Of a stretch of 64,000 bases of DNA, positions 52,163 through 60,655 are shown piece by piece. Origin of the DNA: Deltaproteobacteria bacterium. Its GTDB lineage: Bacteria; Lernaellota; Lernaellaia; JACKCT01. A program made the position numbers and the translations under genes. The notes under the pieces were generated by a model. It did no database searches. It had not been told where the DNA came from and saw nothing but the letters and a program-made list of their open reading frames with translations. The DNA lies in assembly GCA_027493875.1 (NCBI GenBank), contig JAOSJX010000012.1:310001-374000 (forward strand), in the 5' to 3' direction. Position 1 is the stretch's first letter, and each line of letters begins with the position of its first letter.

Positions 52163-53602
52163 TTACGAAGCAAACGCCGGTTGCTCGGGGGTAGCCCGGC
52201 CGGGCAGGGCGACCGCCCGCAAAAACCCGAGTGCCATGCCGAGGGTGTCGCGCAGATCCGCGCGAAGGAGATTGTATACGAGGCGGCGCGGCGTCAGATA
52301 AAAACCGAGAATCGCCCGCCGCTGAATGCGGACCATCTCGTCCGGCTCGATATCGCCGACGCGCAAGACGGACCCGCCGTACCGGCGCATATCGTCCAAG
52401 CCGCCGCCGATAAATTTCAGATTCGTCTCGTTGGCCAGGACCATCCGGCGCAGTTCCGTGCCGGGGTAAGGCTGCGCGATGGACAGGTAAGGCTGATCCA
52501 GGTACGGCAGCTTGCGCAGGAACGACACGGTCTTGCGGATCGTCTCGCGCGTGTCGCCGGGATTGCCGATCATCGCCGTGCCGCGCGTGTCCATGCCGGC
52601 TTCTTTCGCCAGACGCATACTCTCGACGACCATCGACAAATCCAGTTTCTTTTTGAGCGTCTTGAGCACGCGGTCCTCGGCGCTTTCGATGCCGAAATTC
52701 ACCCGCGTGCATCCCGCGCGCGCCATGGCGCGGAGCAGCTCGCCGTCCACGCGGTCCGCGCGCGTATCGCCTTCCCACGTAATCGGCAGATTTTTGTCGG
52801 CCAGACGTTCGGAGAGGTCAAGAATCCGCTCGCGGCGCAACGTCAGAAAATCATCGACGAACACGAAATGCCGCGCCGGCGTTTCGCGCACGGCCCGCTC
52901 CATTTCTTCGACGACCAGCCCGACGTTACGGTAGCGGACCTTGCGTCCCGTGAGATTTTCCACCGAGCAGAAAACGCAGCGGTACGGGCACCCGCGGCTC
53001 GTGACCAGCGTGCGCGCCGGAACCTTGCGCCGCCCTTTGACGCTCCACGGATACGCGCCGAAATCCACGCCGGGATAAAACGGCTCCGGCAACGCGTCGA
53101 GATCGGCCACCAGCGGAATGTCGAAGCGCTCCGGCGCATCGCGGCGCAGCAGCCCCGGAATGTCCGTCGCGGCTTCCCCGCGTTCGAACGACGTGACGTA
53201 AGCCGGGAACGACTCCTCTCCTTCACCGGCGAAGGCGCACGCCGCCTCGGGAAACTCCCGCAGCGCCTCGCCGCCGACGAGCGTGACGTGCGGCCCGCCG
53301 ATGACGACCGGAATCCCGGACTCGCCGACGGTCTGCGCGATGCGCCGCGCGACCGGCAACATGGGCGACGTGACGGTGATCGCCACCAGACCCGGCGCGT
53401 GGCGCTTCAGCAAATCGGTGACGACGCCGCGCCGGCGCGGAAGAAACTCCAGATCGACGATGGCGGGTTCATGACCGGCGCGCGCGAGGGTCGCCGCCAG
53501 ATAAGCGAGGTTCAGCGGGGGATTGAGGTTCAGCGACCGAGTCACCGAACGGTAACGCCCGTAAATTTCGCCCCACGGCGGAGCCAGCAAAAGGACTTTC
53601 AT
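52163..53602 (-). CDS. B12-binding-type radical SAM protein
   Basis: The 479-residue protein, with no frameshift, starts MKVLLLAPPWGEIYGRYRSV and has a cobalamin-binding-type domain (NLAYLAATLARAGHEPAIVD, IPVVIGGPHVTLVGGEAL, AFAGEGEESFPAYV). The cluster motif is GCPYRCVFC. ARHFVFVDDFLTLRRERILDL, DTRADRVDGELLRAMARAGC, NFGIESAEDRVLKTLKKK, GTAMIGNPGDTRETIRKT and PYPGTELRRM follow. The end RRAILGFYLTPRRLVYNLL recalls the other radical SAM proteins of the run. It is the first gene of the minus-strand run, behind a plausible promoter. Confidence 0.87.
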   Translation of the reverse strand: MKVLLLAPPWGEIYGRYRSVTRSLNLNPPLNLAYLAATLARAGHEPAIVDLEFLPRRRGVVTDLLKRHAPGLVAITVTSPMLPVARRIAQTVGESGIPVVIGGPHVTLVGGEALREFPEAACAFAGEGEESFPAYVTSFERGEAATDIPGLLRRDAPERFDIPLVADLDALPEPFYPGVDFGAYPWSVKGRRKVPARTLVTSRGCPYRCVFCSVENLTGRKVRYRNVGLVVEEMERAVRETPARHFVFVDDFLTLRRERILDLSERLADKNLPITWEGDTRADRVDGELLRAMARAGCTRVNFGIESAEDRVLKTLKKKLDLSMVVESMRLAKEAGMDTRGTAMIGNPGDTRETIRKTVSFLRKLPYLDQPYLSIAQPYPGTELRRMVLANETNLKFIGGGLDDMRRYGGSVLRVGDIEPDEMVRIQRRAILGFYLTPRRLVYNLLRADLRDTLGMALGFLRAVALPGRATPEQPAFAS

Positions 53603-53622
53603 CAACGCCTCGCCAAAACTCT

Positions 53623-53652
53623 ATTGTAGGCCGCGATGGAAAAAAGGAACAA
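53623..53652 (-). promoter_or_regulatory. Possible promoter for the radical SAM run
   Basis: On the minus strand TACAAT (53628-53623) is preceded at 18 bp by TTGTTC (53652-53647), just upstream of the radical SAM start at 53602. The -35 match is weak and the resulting leader is short. Confidence 0.35.
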
Positions 53653-53734
53653 ACTCACCGAGGCGATCTTTTCCCAAGACTGTCCGGCGTTCCCAAAGCG
53701 CCGGTCGGAGCCGCGGCCCCACTCGGCGCGATGC

Positions 53735-53774
53735 CGCGTGCTCACCGGGTGAGCACGCGCCGGTGAGCACGCGC
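53735..53774. repeat. Perfect hairpin plus short tandem copy
   Basis: CGCGTGCTCACC (53735-53746) pairs with GTGAGCACGCG (53749-53759). GTGAGCACGCGC is then repeated once at 53763-53774, a 14-bp period. It lies in the 635-bp intergenic region between divergent transcription units and has no T tract, so it is not a typical terminator. Confidence 0.6.
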
Positions 53775-53954
53775 GTGCCCGTTCCGATTTTCTCTCGGCG
53801 AAAAATCCGCGCGACTTGCGCCATGCGAGCCGGTCCTCCCTCGGGAAAAATGTTTTCCCTCACTCACCGCAAAGTGACCGGACAAAGCGCGACAACGGTC
53901 AAGGCCAAAGGGCGAAGCCGGTACGCGGTACGAACCGGCCGGAGAAAGCGCAAG

Positions 53955-53998
53955 TGTGGAAAATTCCACATCAAAACAAAAAAGTGACACCGGTGTCA
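53955..53998. promoter_or_regulatory. Two palindromes upstream of the 54032 promoter (possible operators)
   Basis: TGTGGAA-AA-TTCCACA at 53955-53970 and the perfect 14-bp palindrome TGACACCGGTGTCA at 53985-53998 lie 34-77 bp upstream of the -35 element. Spacing and symmetry fit binding sites for dimeric regulators. The second palindrome could also be a trace of a mobile element end. The rest of 53606-54237 shows no supported gene. Confidence 0.4.
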
Positions 53999-54031
53999 GA
54001 TTTTAAGGAATTAAATTTTCTAACTTTTTTC

Positions 54032-54061
54032 TTGACAGCCCCCCCGTTCGTGAGGTAGGAT
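54032..54061 (+). promoter_or_regulatory. Probable sigma-70 promoter for the beta-helix gene
   Basis: TTGACA (54032-54037, exact consensus) and TAGGAT (54056-54061) are 18 bp apart. The gene starts at 54238, so the transcript has a leader of about 170 nt. Confidence 0.65.
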
Positions 54062-54067
54062 ACGTTG

Positions 54068-54237
54068 TACGCTTGGGGCAACCAAGGGGATCGGGATAAA
54101 CTGAACAAGCAACTATCGGGAGAGAGCAACGTTTACGCGTCGGCGGTGAGGGGCCGGTAAAGCCAAAATCCTTGTGACGAGGGTTGAGGGAAAATATAGC
54201 TAAACAACTTGGGTGGTTTTGATGAAAGGAGCACGTG
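54068..54237 (+). other. Long structured 5' leader upstream of the beta-helix gene
   Basis: The leader contains pairing segments CTTGG-GGCAA-CCAAG near 54071-54085 and AATCCT/AGGGTT near 54168-54186, and ends with AAGGAG 6 bases before the ATG. I compared it by eye with the c-di-GMP (GEMM) and cobalamin riboswitch patterns and found no convincing match. It may be an unrecognised regulatory RNA or simply a long leader. Confidence 0.35.
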
Positions 54238-55320
54238 ATGGCGGACATAACCATTTACCTTAACGCGAGCACCGGAAACGACGCGAATGACGGATTAACG
54301 ACGGGCAATCCGAAACAGACATTTAACGGCGTAACGGGCGCCCTCAGCGTTCTGCCAAACCCGGTGGAAGGGATTTACACGATCAAGCTTCAAGGGGTGA
54401 GCGGAGCGACCAACGACTGGACAAGTCTGGACGACGAGATCGTCTTGGACGGCCTCGTACCCGACGAGGGCTCCGACGAGCTCGCCGCGTTCGTCGACAC
54501 GGCGATCATTATCGAGCCGGAAAACTGGAGTCAGAGCCAGTACGAGAACAACCAAAGCCCGATCAACGCCGCCGGCGCCGATTTCGATCCGGAGCAGGAC
54601 CGTTACAACACGATTCCGCCGATTTCAGCCGACAAATGCAACGTCGAGATCAAGGTTCGCGGCGTAAAGATCGCCCCGAGCGCGACGGTGGACGAAGAAG
54701 GCGTCGATTTCGAGGGCGTCCGCGCCGAGTTCGATTATTGCGAGATCACCGGGTTTTCGTTCGGCGTCAAACACGTCACCGCGAGCATGGACATCCGAAA
54801 TTGCCATATCCACGATAACTCGGGCGTCGGCATCTTCTCCCTTTTCGGGCTCATGAAGATCGCGGGGGACAATTTCATCGCCGACAATTACTATGCCGGC
54901 ATTTTAGCGTCCGGCAGCGATATCTTCATTCAGCCTTTCGAGGACAATCCCGAGCTCCAGTTCACCACGACGATTCAAACGTCGAAAGCGCTCAAGAAGT
55001 ACGCCGCGATCCGCTTGAACCTGGGCGCGAAGGTCTCCGTGGGCCGGCATCATCCCTTTATTCCGGCCGACCTCGCGCTGCTGACGGGCGAATCCGGAGC
55101 GGCCGCGGAAGCCCAATTGCGCATTCTGAACAACAACGCCTACCGGTCGCCGAATTACTACGGCGTCCAGCTCGAGTCCGTCTCGACGTTTATCGGGACG
55201 GCCAATACGAGCTTTACCAAGACGGTGACCTCCGGCTCCGGGGTCGGCCTGGATACGACGGTGGAGCCGGCGCAGCAGTTCGTCACGAACGAAGGAGATG
55301 GCTGCCAATTGCTGAAGTAG
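54238..55320 (+). CDS. Right-handed beta-helix-type protein, function unknown
   Basis: The 360-residue protein has no signal peptide and starts ADITIYLNASTGNDANDGLT, the opening seen in pectate-lyase-fold and tail-spike-like proteins (xxSTGNDxNDGxTxxxPxxT). Regular short strands follow (VEIKVRGVKIAPSATVDEEG, FDYCEITGFSFGVKHVTASM, IRNCHIHDNSGVGIFSLFG), as in parallel beta-helices. No catalytic Asp/Arg set is evident. The start ATG follows AAGGAG. Absence of a signal and the CHAP-like neighbour allow a particle or phage-like structural role, but no tail or capsid gene is seen. No frameshift is visible. Confidence 0.6.
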   Translation: MADITIYLNASTGNDANDGLTTGNPKQTFNGVTGALSVLPNPVEGIYTIKLQGVSGATNDWTSLDDEIVLDGLVPDEGSDELAAFVDTAIIIEPENWSQSQYENNQSPINAAGADFDPEQDRYNTIPPISADKCNVEIKVRGVKIAPSATVDEEGVDFEGVRAEFDYCEITGFSFGVKHVTASMDIRNCHIHDNSGVGIFSLFGLMKIAGDNFIADNYYAGILASGSDIFIQPFEDNPELQFTTTIQTSKALKKYAAIRLNLGAKVSVGRHHPFIPADLALLTGESGAAAEAQLRILNNNAYRSPNYYGVQLESVSTFIGTANTSFTKTVTSGSGVGLDTTVEPAQQFVTNEGDGCQLLK

Positions 55321-55430
55321 CGTGAGCGAAGCGCCGGAAGGCAAGATCCCTTTCTCCCGCGGACGGATCATCGCCCGAACCGCTTGCCGGGCGGCGGCCA
55401 TTGCGCGTAACCTTTGAACGGAGCACGGGA

Positions 55431-57348
55431 ATGAGCCTCAAACCCATCGCGCCGACGAACCGGTCCTCGAAGGAAAAGCTTCGGCCGATTTACCCCGCGT
55501 CGGGTGCCGGCGCAACGTCCTCCGCCGGGCCCGTTCCGATCGCGCCGACGGCCCCGTCGGGCCGGCGCGCGGAACCAATGCCGATTTTTCCGGGCGGCCC
55601 TGCGCCGTGGTCCGGCGCTGCGGACCCCTCGCCGAGCCGAATCGTCGAGCGCGACGCGACGTCATCACGAAAGGTCCCCCCGGTGAATTCGTCGCGTGTC
55701 CCGTCGTCGGCGAGGCCGCCCGTCGCCGCAGCGCCGATTTCAAAATCCCTTGAAACAGCCACGGTGACGGCCCGGGACGCCGCCTTTCTCATCGCGGAAC
55801 GGCCCGGGCGCCGGATCGAACTGTCGTGCGTGCGGACGGGCGGACCCACCGTCCGTAACATCGAGCACGCCGACCTGTCACGGGACATGGCCTCCGTCGA
55901 ATTGACCGTCGACAATCCGGCGAGATCGATGGCCCTCCTTCGGCAAGCCGTCGTGTTGTACGGCGCGGCGCAAAGCGGCGAAACGTCGGTCGTTTTCTCC
56001 GGAACGGCACGCGATCAATCCGCACGCGCGCGGGGTTCCGTCAGCTTGAATTACATTCCGAATCAAAGCCGACGGATTTCGACCTTGGTGCCGGCGCCCG
56101 TCGCGCGTCAAGCCGCCGGCGCGACCTTGGCCGAACCCTGGCATCCGCCCGGCCGAAGTTTTCCGAGCGCCGAAATTGATGACGACGCCAAGCGCCACAT
56201 CGCGGGGATCGGTTTCCCGGATTGGTGGTATGGATTCAACGATGCCACGTCCCTTCTCCTCCACTGTGAGATTCCCGATTCAACGCAATACGGCTACGTT
56301 CGTTTCGGAGGCGACGAATACGGAATGAATACGGTCTTCATTCCTTTTTCGATCAGGGCGGGCGCCTTAACGGCGGACATCCCGATCGCGGTGAAGATAA
56401 GTTACTCGGCCGCTCTGAGCCGGGCCATCAACAATGGCGAAACGGGCCGTGTTCTTTCGCTCATCGACTTGCTGCAACAAGCCGTTCTTCTGGGAAAATC
56501 GCCTGACGACGCGAGTGTCCGAAGCGGATTGACGGTCATGCTTCCCAACGAGTCGCCTTGGTCTTCAAGCCGCAATACGCGCCTCTTCGACCATATTTCA
56601 ATCTGCGCAAATCCGGGCTCGAGTTTTGTCGTGAAGTCCGCGCTCGTGGTGCTCAACAACATCACGATTTCGATAGATTCCTTTGGTATCACGAACCGCG
56701 TCAGTCCGGGAAATCCGTTTCGCCTGGACGTTAAAATCAGGCATTACCGGTTGACCGATCATTTGGGATTTTCCGATACGCGTTTCGTTCCCCCGGTCCT
56801 CGAGGCGGCCGGGATGAAAATCGGCCAATCGTGGAACGCCACGACGGGAGGGAAATGGCCGCGTATGTCGGATGCTTCCCCCTTATTGGCAAGCCTTCCC
56901 TGTCGATTGGTGTTCTGAATTCGCCGCGACGGTTTTGAAAGAAGCGGGCGTCTTCGAGACGCGAGAGGGCTTTTGGGGCGTCGGCAACGTCGCCGAGAAA
57001 TTTCAAGATATGGAGAAGTGGATCAGCCCGCAGCACGGGAAATTCCACGCGTCATATGAAGAATTAGGGAGTTTTTCAAATCATAAGATTCTTCCAGGAT
57101 ACTACGCCGGGTTGTTCAACGTAGGCCACAGCACGTTCTTCATCGACTGGAAGGACGGCTTCAACCCGAACGCGTCGAAGAACGTGTTCCGCGCCGTCGG
57201 CGGAAACCAAGGAATCGACCGCGTGACGGTGAACGAATACAGTGTGGGGACGAGGCTTGGAGATAAACCAAGTATTTGGTGGCAGCCCATGCCGGAAGTG
57301 GATGAGACTTTTTACCGCCACGGCGGTTTCGGCCGGACGAGGGATTGA
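55431..57348 (+). CDS. Protein with Pro-rich N-terminus and C-terminal CHAP-like domain (frameshifted)
   Basis: About 639 residues if joined across a C5 run near 56880. Residues 1-110 are rich in Pro, Ala and Ser and look disordered. The middle (VELTVDNPARSMALLRQAVV, PDWWYGFNDATSLLLHCEIP) is not recognised. After the join the chain reads KIGQSWNATTGGKWPRMSDA, SPYWQAFPVDWCSEFAATVL, then FNVGHSTFFIDW, the Cys and His context of CHAP-type amidases or peptidases (DWCSEFAA...GHS). Without the join, a separate protein would start at 56872. A cell-wall or amide hydrolase activity is plausible. It lies 110 bp after the beta-helix gene and 3 bp before the lipoprotein gene. Confidence 0.5.
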
Positions 57349-57351
57349 CGG

Positions 57352-58568
57352 ATGCGTTCAACGCGTTCGGACCAAGGTATCGCCGTTCTGATCATTTTTA
57401 CCGTAACCTCACTGGCGTTTGCGTCGATCCTCGCGCCGTCGTTCGGCTGCGGTTGTTCGTCCGCCGAAAACGGCGATGAGGCGGACGATGATACGTCGAC
57501 CGACGGCGATGACGAGGATTATCATCCTCCGCACGAGGATATGATTTACGTCTCGTCGATCGCCGTGGACGAATCCGATCATGCCCATCTGGTTTATAAC
57601 AGCAAGGCGACGCGTACGTTTCGTTACGCGACCAATGCCTCGGGGACCTGGACCAAGGCGACGGTTTCTCCGTGGATTTTAACCTCCAGGACGGCAATAA
57701 CGGAATAAAGATAGGGAACGATGGAGCCGCTTACGTTTACTTTAACGACAAAGAGGCCGGCGATCCGACGAAACCTCAGTATGTCGATCACTATTTTATG
57801 AAATTTGAAAATAGCGATTGGTCAATTCTGACGAGTTTTGAGGGAAATTTGATCTCGTGGAACAACGAGCCGGCGAATCGCAAGTTTGCGTTGGACTCGT
57901 CCAATAGAGGCTATCTCTTTTTCTCGCGGCCGCGAAAGGAATTTGTGATCGTTGAAGACGGTTACGCAGAAGAATTTACCATTCTAACGTTGAATTCGGA
58001 CGGCAGCCTCTCGGCAACGGCGCTCGATATCGACGGGGCGGGTCGTTTGTATTTCGGTTATCATTACGATTATTATGTCGGCGTATCAGTCAAAGATGGT
58101 GAAGCATGGATTGAACACATCGCATTTGAAACAGGGGAAGGCAGCCTTTCGAAATTGGATATGAAAGTCGATTCGGATAGCGCAATCCATCTTGTGATCG
58201 CTCACGACGATCTTCTGTACGTGACAAACCGAACAGGGGATTGGACCGAGGAAACGTTACCGGAGAGTGGTGGACGGGACGTGGAATTGGAGTTATCGAG
58301 CGCCGGAGAGCCGACTGTTATTCGCTCGTCAGATAGGTCAAGCGGCTACGTCACGATCAGTAGACGAGACGCGACGGCAGAATGGACGAATGAGAAGGTC
58401 GACGCCGGGTTCGGAGAAGTGGTCGGCGCCTCGGCGGCGCTCGACTCGACCGATGCGGTGCACATCAGCCACTACATGTACGGCGGCAAGGACGGCTCGG
58501 GCGACGCGCCGTTGCTTTACACGACGAACGCGTCCGGGACGTGGGTTACCGAGGAGATCGACCGATGA
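57352..58568 (+). CDS. Lipoprotein with Asp-rich linker and propeller-like repeats (frameshifted)
   Basis: About 405 residues across a shift near 57680. The N-terminus has a hydrophobic segment and SILAPSFGC, a lipobox-like site, at once followed by GCSSAENGDEADDDTSTDGDDED, an acidic linker. The rest repeats units such as SSIAVDESDHAHLVYNSKAT, TNASGTWTKATV, LDIDGAGRLYFGYHYD and LDSTDAVHISHYMYGG, with TNASGTW occurring at both ends. This resembles bacterial sialidase-like or Asp-box-free propellers in secreted proteins. No enzyme signature is visible. GC content drops locally, with more AT-rich codons than its neighbours. Confidence 0.6.
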
Positions 58569-58605
58569 CGGGCGCGATCGGCCGACGGGCGTATTGTCGT
58601 CTCGT

Positions 58606-59307
58606 TCAGCGCCCGTTGCCTAAACGTCGGAAAAGCAACAGCCCGTAGCTCCAGCCCATGCGGACCACGCGAAAATGGCTCGCGCCGCCCCGCCGGAAGG
58701 AATAGGTCGTCGGCACTTCCTCAATACGCGCCCCGGCGCGGTGCGCCTCGATGATCTGTTCCGGCGAGATCGAGAAGTCCGTACGCCGCAAACGCACGCC
58801 GTCCAGGACCTCACGCCGCATCCCGCGAAAGGCGTTGGTGACGTCGTGAATCGGCAAGCGGAAAAGCGCGCGGGCCGCGCGGGAGAAGAGGTGGGACAAA
58901 AACGACTTGAACCGCCCGAGATCTCCGTAGCCGCCGCCGGGGACGGCGCGCGAGGCGACGACGAGATCCGCGCCGCCGCGAAGGCGGTCGAGCATCGCGG
59001 GTAGGTCGGAAAAATCGTCGGAGTAATCGGCCATCGTCCAGAAAACGAACCGGCCGCGCGCCTCCCGCGCGCCGGCCATCAACGCGCCGCCCATGCCGCG
59101 CCGCGACGTCTGCCGCAGCACGCGGAGAAAAGGCGTCTCGAGCGCCGCGCCGGCGAGGATCTCGGGAGAGCGGTCCGTGCTCGCGTCGTCCACGGCGATG
59201 ACTTCGAAAGGCGAAGGCAAGAGATCCGGCAGCGATCGCAACCGTCGGATCAGTTCGTCGAGGTTCGCTTCCTCGTTCCGCACCGGAATCAGAACCGAAA
59301 CCTCCAC
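58606..59307 (-). CDS. Family 2 glycosyltransferase
   Basis: The 234-residue protein starts at GTG 59307: EVSVLIPVRNEEANLDELIR, FEVIAVDDASTDRSPEIL (DxD-type region DDAS), RGMGGALMAGAREARGRFVF, MADYSDDFSDLPAMLDRL and ADLVVASRAVPGGGYGDLGRFKS. DVTNAFRGMRREVLDGV and FSISPEQIIEAHRAGARIEEVPTTY follow. This is the dolichol-phosphate-mannose-synthase-like (DPM1/DPG) type of GT2 without C-terminal membrane helices, so it may load a sugar onto a polyprenyl phosphate. Such an enzyme could feed the GT39-like protein at 41118 (inference). It follows the dienelactone hydrolase gene by 11 bp. Confidence 0.8.
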   Translation of the reverse strand: MEVSVLIPVRNEEANLDELIRRLRSLPDLLPSPFEVIAVDDASTDRSPEILAGAALETPFLRVLRQTSRRGMGGALMAGAREARGRFVFWTMADYSDDFSDLPAMLDRLRGGADLVVASRAVPGGGYGDLGRFKSFLSHLFSRAARALFRLPIHDVTNAFRGMRREVLDGVRLRRTDFSISPEQIIEAHRAGARIEEVPTTYSFRRGGASHFRVVRMGWSYGLLLFRRLGNGR

Positions 59308-59318
59308 ACGCCCCCGGG

Positions 59319-60155
59319 TTATTTGAAAATCTCGCCGAAAAAGTCGCGCATCGCCTGCCACGAGCGGCGGTCCGCGCGCTCATTGTACGCCGCGCCCTTG
59401 GATTTGTCCGTTCCCGCGCCCACGCGCGTGAACGCGTGCACGGCATCGCCGTACTTCACCAATTGCCAATCGACGCCCGCCGCGCGCATTTCATCCTCAA
59501 AAGCCTTCACCTGCTCGGCCGGAACGTAAGGATCATCCGCGCCGTGGAGCACCAGCACCTTCGCGTGCATTTTTTTGGCGTCGTCCGGGTTCGGCGTATC
59601 GAGATTGCCGTGGAAGCTCACGACGCCCGTCACGTCCGCGCCGCTGCGCGCCAGCTCCAGCACCACGCCGCCGCCGAAACAATAGCCGATCGCCGCCGTC
59701 CAGGCCGGATCGACCTTCGGATGCCGCTTCAAACGCGCAAGCCCCGCGCCCGCCCGCGCCCGCATCAGCGCGCGGTCGGCGCGGTATTTGCCCGCTTCCT
59801 TGCCGGCCTCCTCCGAATTCTTCGGACGCACGCCGGCGCCGTAAATATCCACCGCGAACGCGACGTAGCCCAGCTCCGCGATTTGCCGCGCCCGCATTTT
59901 CGGATAGTCGTCGAGCCCGAGCCAATCGTGAACGATCATGATGCCCGGACGCTTGCCGCGCAGTTCAGGGTCGTACGCGAAATAGCCTTCGAGCTTGGTG
60001 CCGTCGTGCTCGTACGTCACGCTTTCCGTCACGACCTTCGCCGACGCGAACGCGGGAACGAAAAGAACGGCGGCGGCGAAAGTCAACGCCATGACAAGGC
60101 CCAGCGATATTCCCCGTTCCCCATTCCCCATTCGGCATTCCCCGTATTTTTTCAT
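59319..60155 (-). CDS. Exported dienelactone hydrolase family protein
   Basis: The 278-residue alpha/beta hydrolase has a signal peptide (LVMALTFAAAVLFVPAFASA), IMIVHDWLGLDDYPKMRARQ, AAIGYCFGGGVVLELARSGA (nucleophile Cys in GYCFGG), VLHGADDPYVP (Asp) and GDAVHAFTRVGA (His). This Cys-Asp-His triad is typical of the family, which opens lactone rings such as dienelactone; the natural substrate here is unknown. The start ATG at 60155 follows GGAGG and overlaps the stop of the YbaK-type gene (ATGA). The codons just after the start contain a small GGGAATGGGGAAC-type repeat that encodes MGNGERG. Confidence 0.85.
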   Translation of the reverse strand: MKKYGECRMGNGERGISLGLVMALTFAAAVLFVPAFASAKVVTESVTYEHDGTKLEGYFAYDPELRGKRPGIMIVHDWLGLDDYPKMRARQIAELGYVAFAVDIYGAGVRPKNSEEAGKEAGKYRADRALMRARAGAGLARLKRHPKVDPAWTAAIGYCFGGGVVLELARSGADVTGVVSFHGNLDTPNPDDAKKMHAKVLVLHGADDPYVPAEQVKAFEDEMRAAGVDWQLVKYGDAVHAFTRVGAGTDKSKGAAYNERADRRSWQAMRDFFGEIFK

Positions 60156-60655
60156 GGTGTTCCTCCCGAATCGTTTTCCGATTTTGAAAAACGCGCGAGC
60201 GTGCCGCCCGCCGCGCGAAGGTAATCCTGCGTGCTCATGATAATCGAGTCCGTCAGCGATCCCGCGTTGAACGCAATTCGTTCATTCTCGGCGATAGATT
60301 CGTCAATATAGAGCTTAAAAGAAAAGAGCGGCGTACCGAAAGGAGGCAACGAACCGGGGACGAGCCCGGTCATGTCCAACAACTCATCGGGCGTAGCGAA
60401 ACGCGACCGCCGTGCGCCTAGGAGCCGCCGCACCGCGCCCGAATCGAACTTCCGCGCCGCCGAGAGCACGAAAACCGCAAAGATATCGTCCACTTTGACG
60501 AGCAACGCCTTGCCCCCGACGCGAAGCTCCTCACCACGCGCTTCGGCCGATTCCTCGGACGTTCGCGTCGGTTCATGGTGAACCTCGCGAAACTCGATAC
60601 CCTTCTCGCGAAGGAAACCGCGGACGCGCTCGAGCGTCGGCGCGCTATCTAGCAT
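60152..60655 (-). CDS. YbaK/EbsC-type aminoacyl-tRNA deacylase
   Basis: The 167-residue protein has the YbaK-like core: REVHHEPTRTSEESAEARGE, GGKALLVKVDDIFAVFVLSA, RRLLGARRSRFATPDELLDMTGLVPGSLPPFG, and the terminal part NAGSLTDSIIMSTQDYLRAA. The Lys of GGKALL is the catalytic residue in prolyl-tRNA editing relatives. It hydrolyses mischarged aminoacyl-tRNA (for example Ala- or Cys-tRNAPro). The ATG at 60655 lies inside the end of the FG-GAP gene (GATGCTAG); an ATG at 60661 is also in frame. The same arrangement occurs at 29341. Confidence 0.85.
   Translation of the reverse strand: MLDSAPTLERVRGFLREKGIEFREVHHEPTRTSEESAEARGEELRVGGKALLVKVDDIFAVFVLSAARKFDSGAVRRLLGARRSRFATPDELLDMTGLVPGSLPPFGTPLFSFKLYIDESIAENERIAFNAGSLTDSIIMSTQDYLRAAGGTLARFSKSENDSGGTP

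Noticed and set aside
53735..53774. CRISPR array
   Set aside because: Only two short copies with a 14-bp period; no spacers and no cas genes in the window.
53742..53990. 82-codon minus-strand ORF in the intergenic region
   Set aside because: It crosses the hairpin repeat, has no ribosome-binding site and shows no protein-like pattern.
54060..54200. c-di-GMP (GEMM) riboswitch
   Set aside because: GGCAACC and TAAAGCC elements are present but in the wrong order and spacing, and the GACGCAAAGCC core is missing.
56872..57348. Independent CHAP-like gene starting at 56872
   Set aside because: No ribosome-binding site, and joining across the C5 run gives a continuous domain start (KIGQSWNATTGGKWPRMSDA), so one frameshifted gene is preferred.
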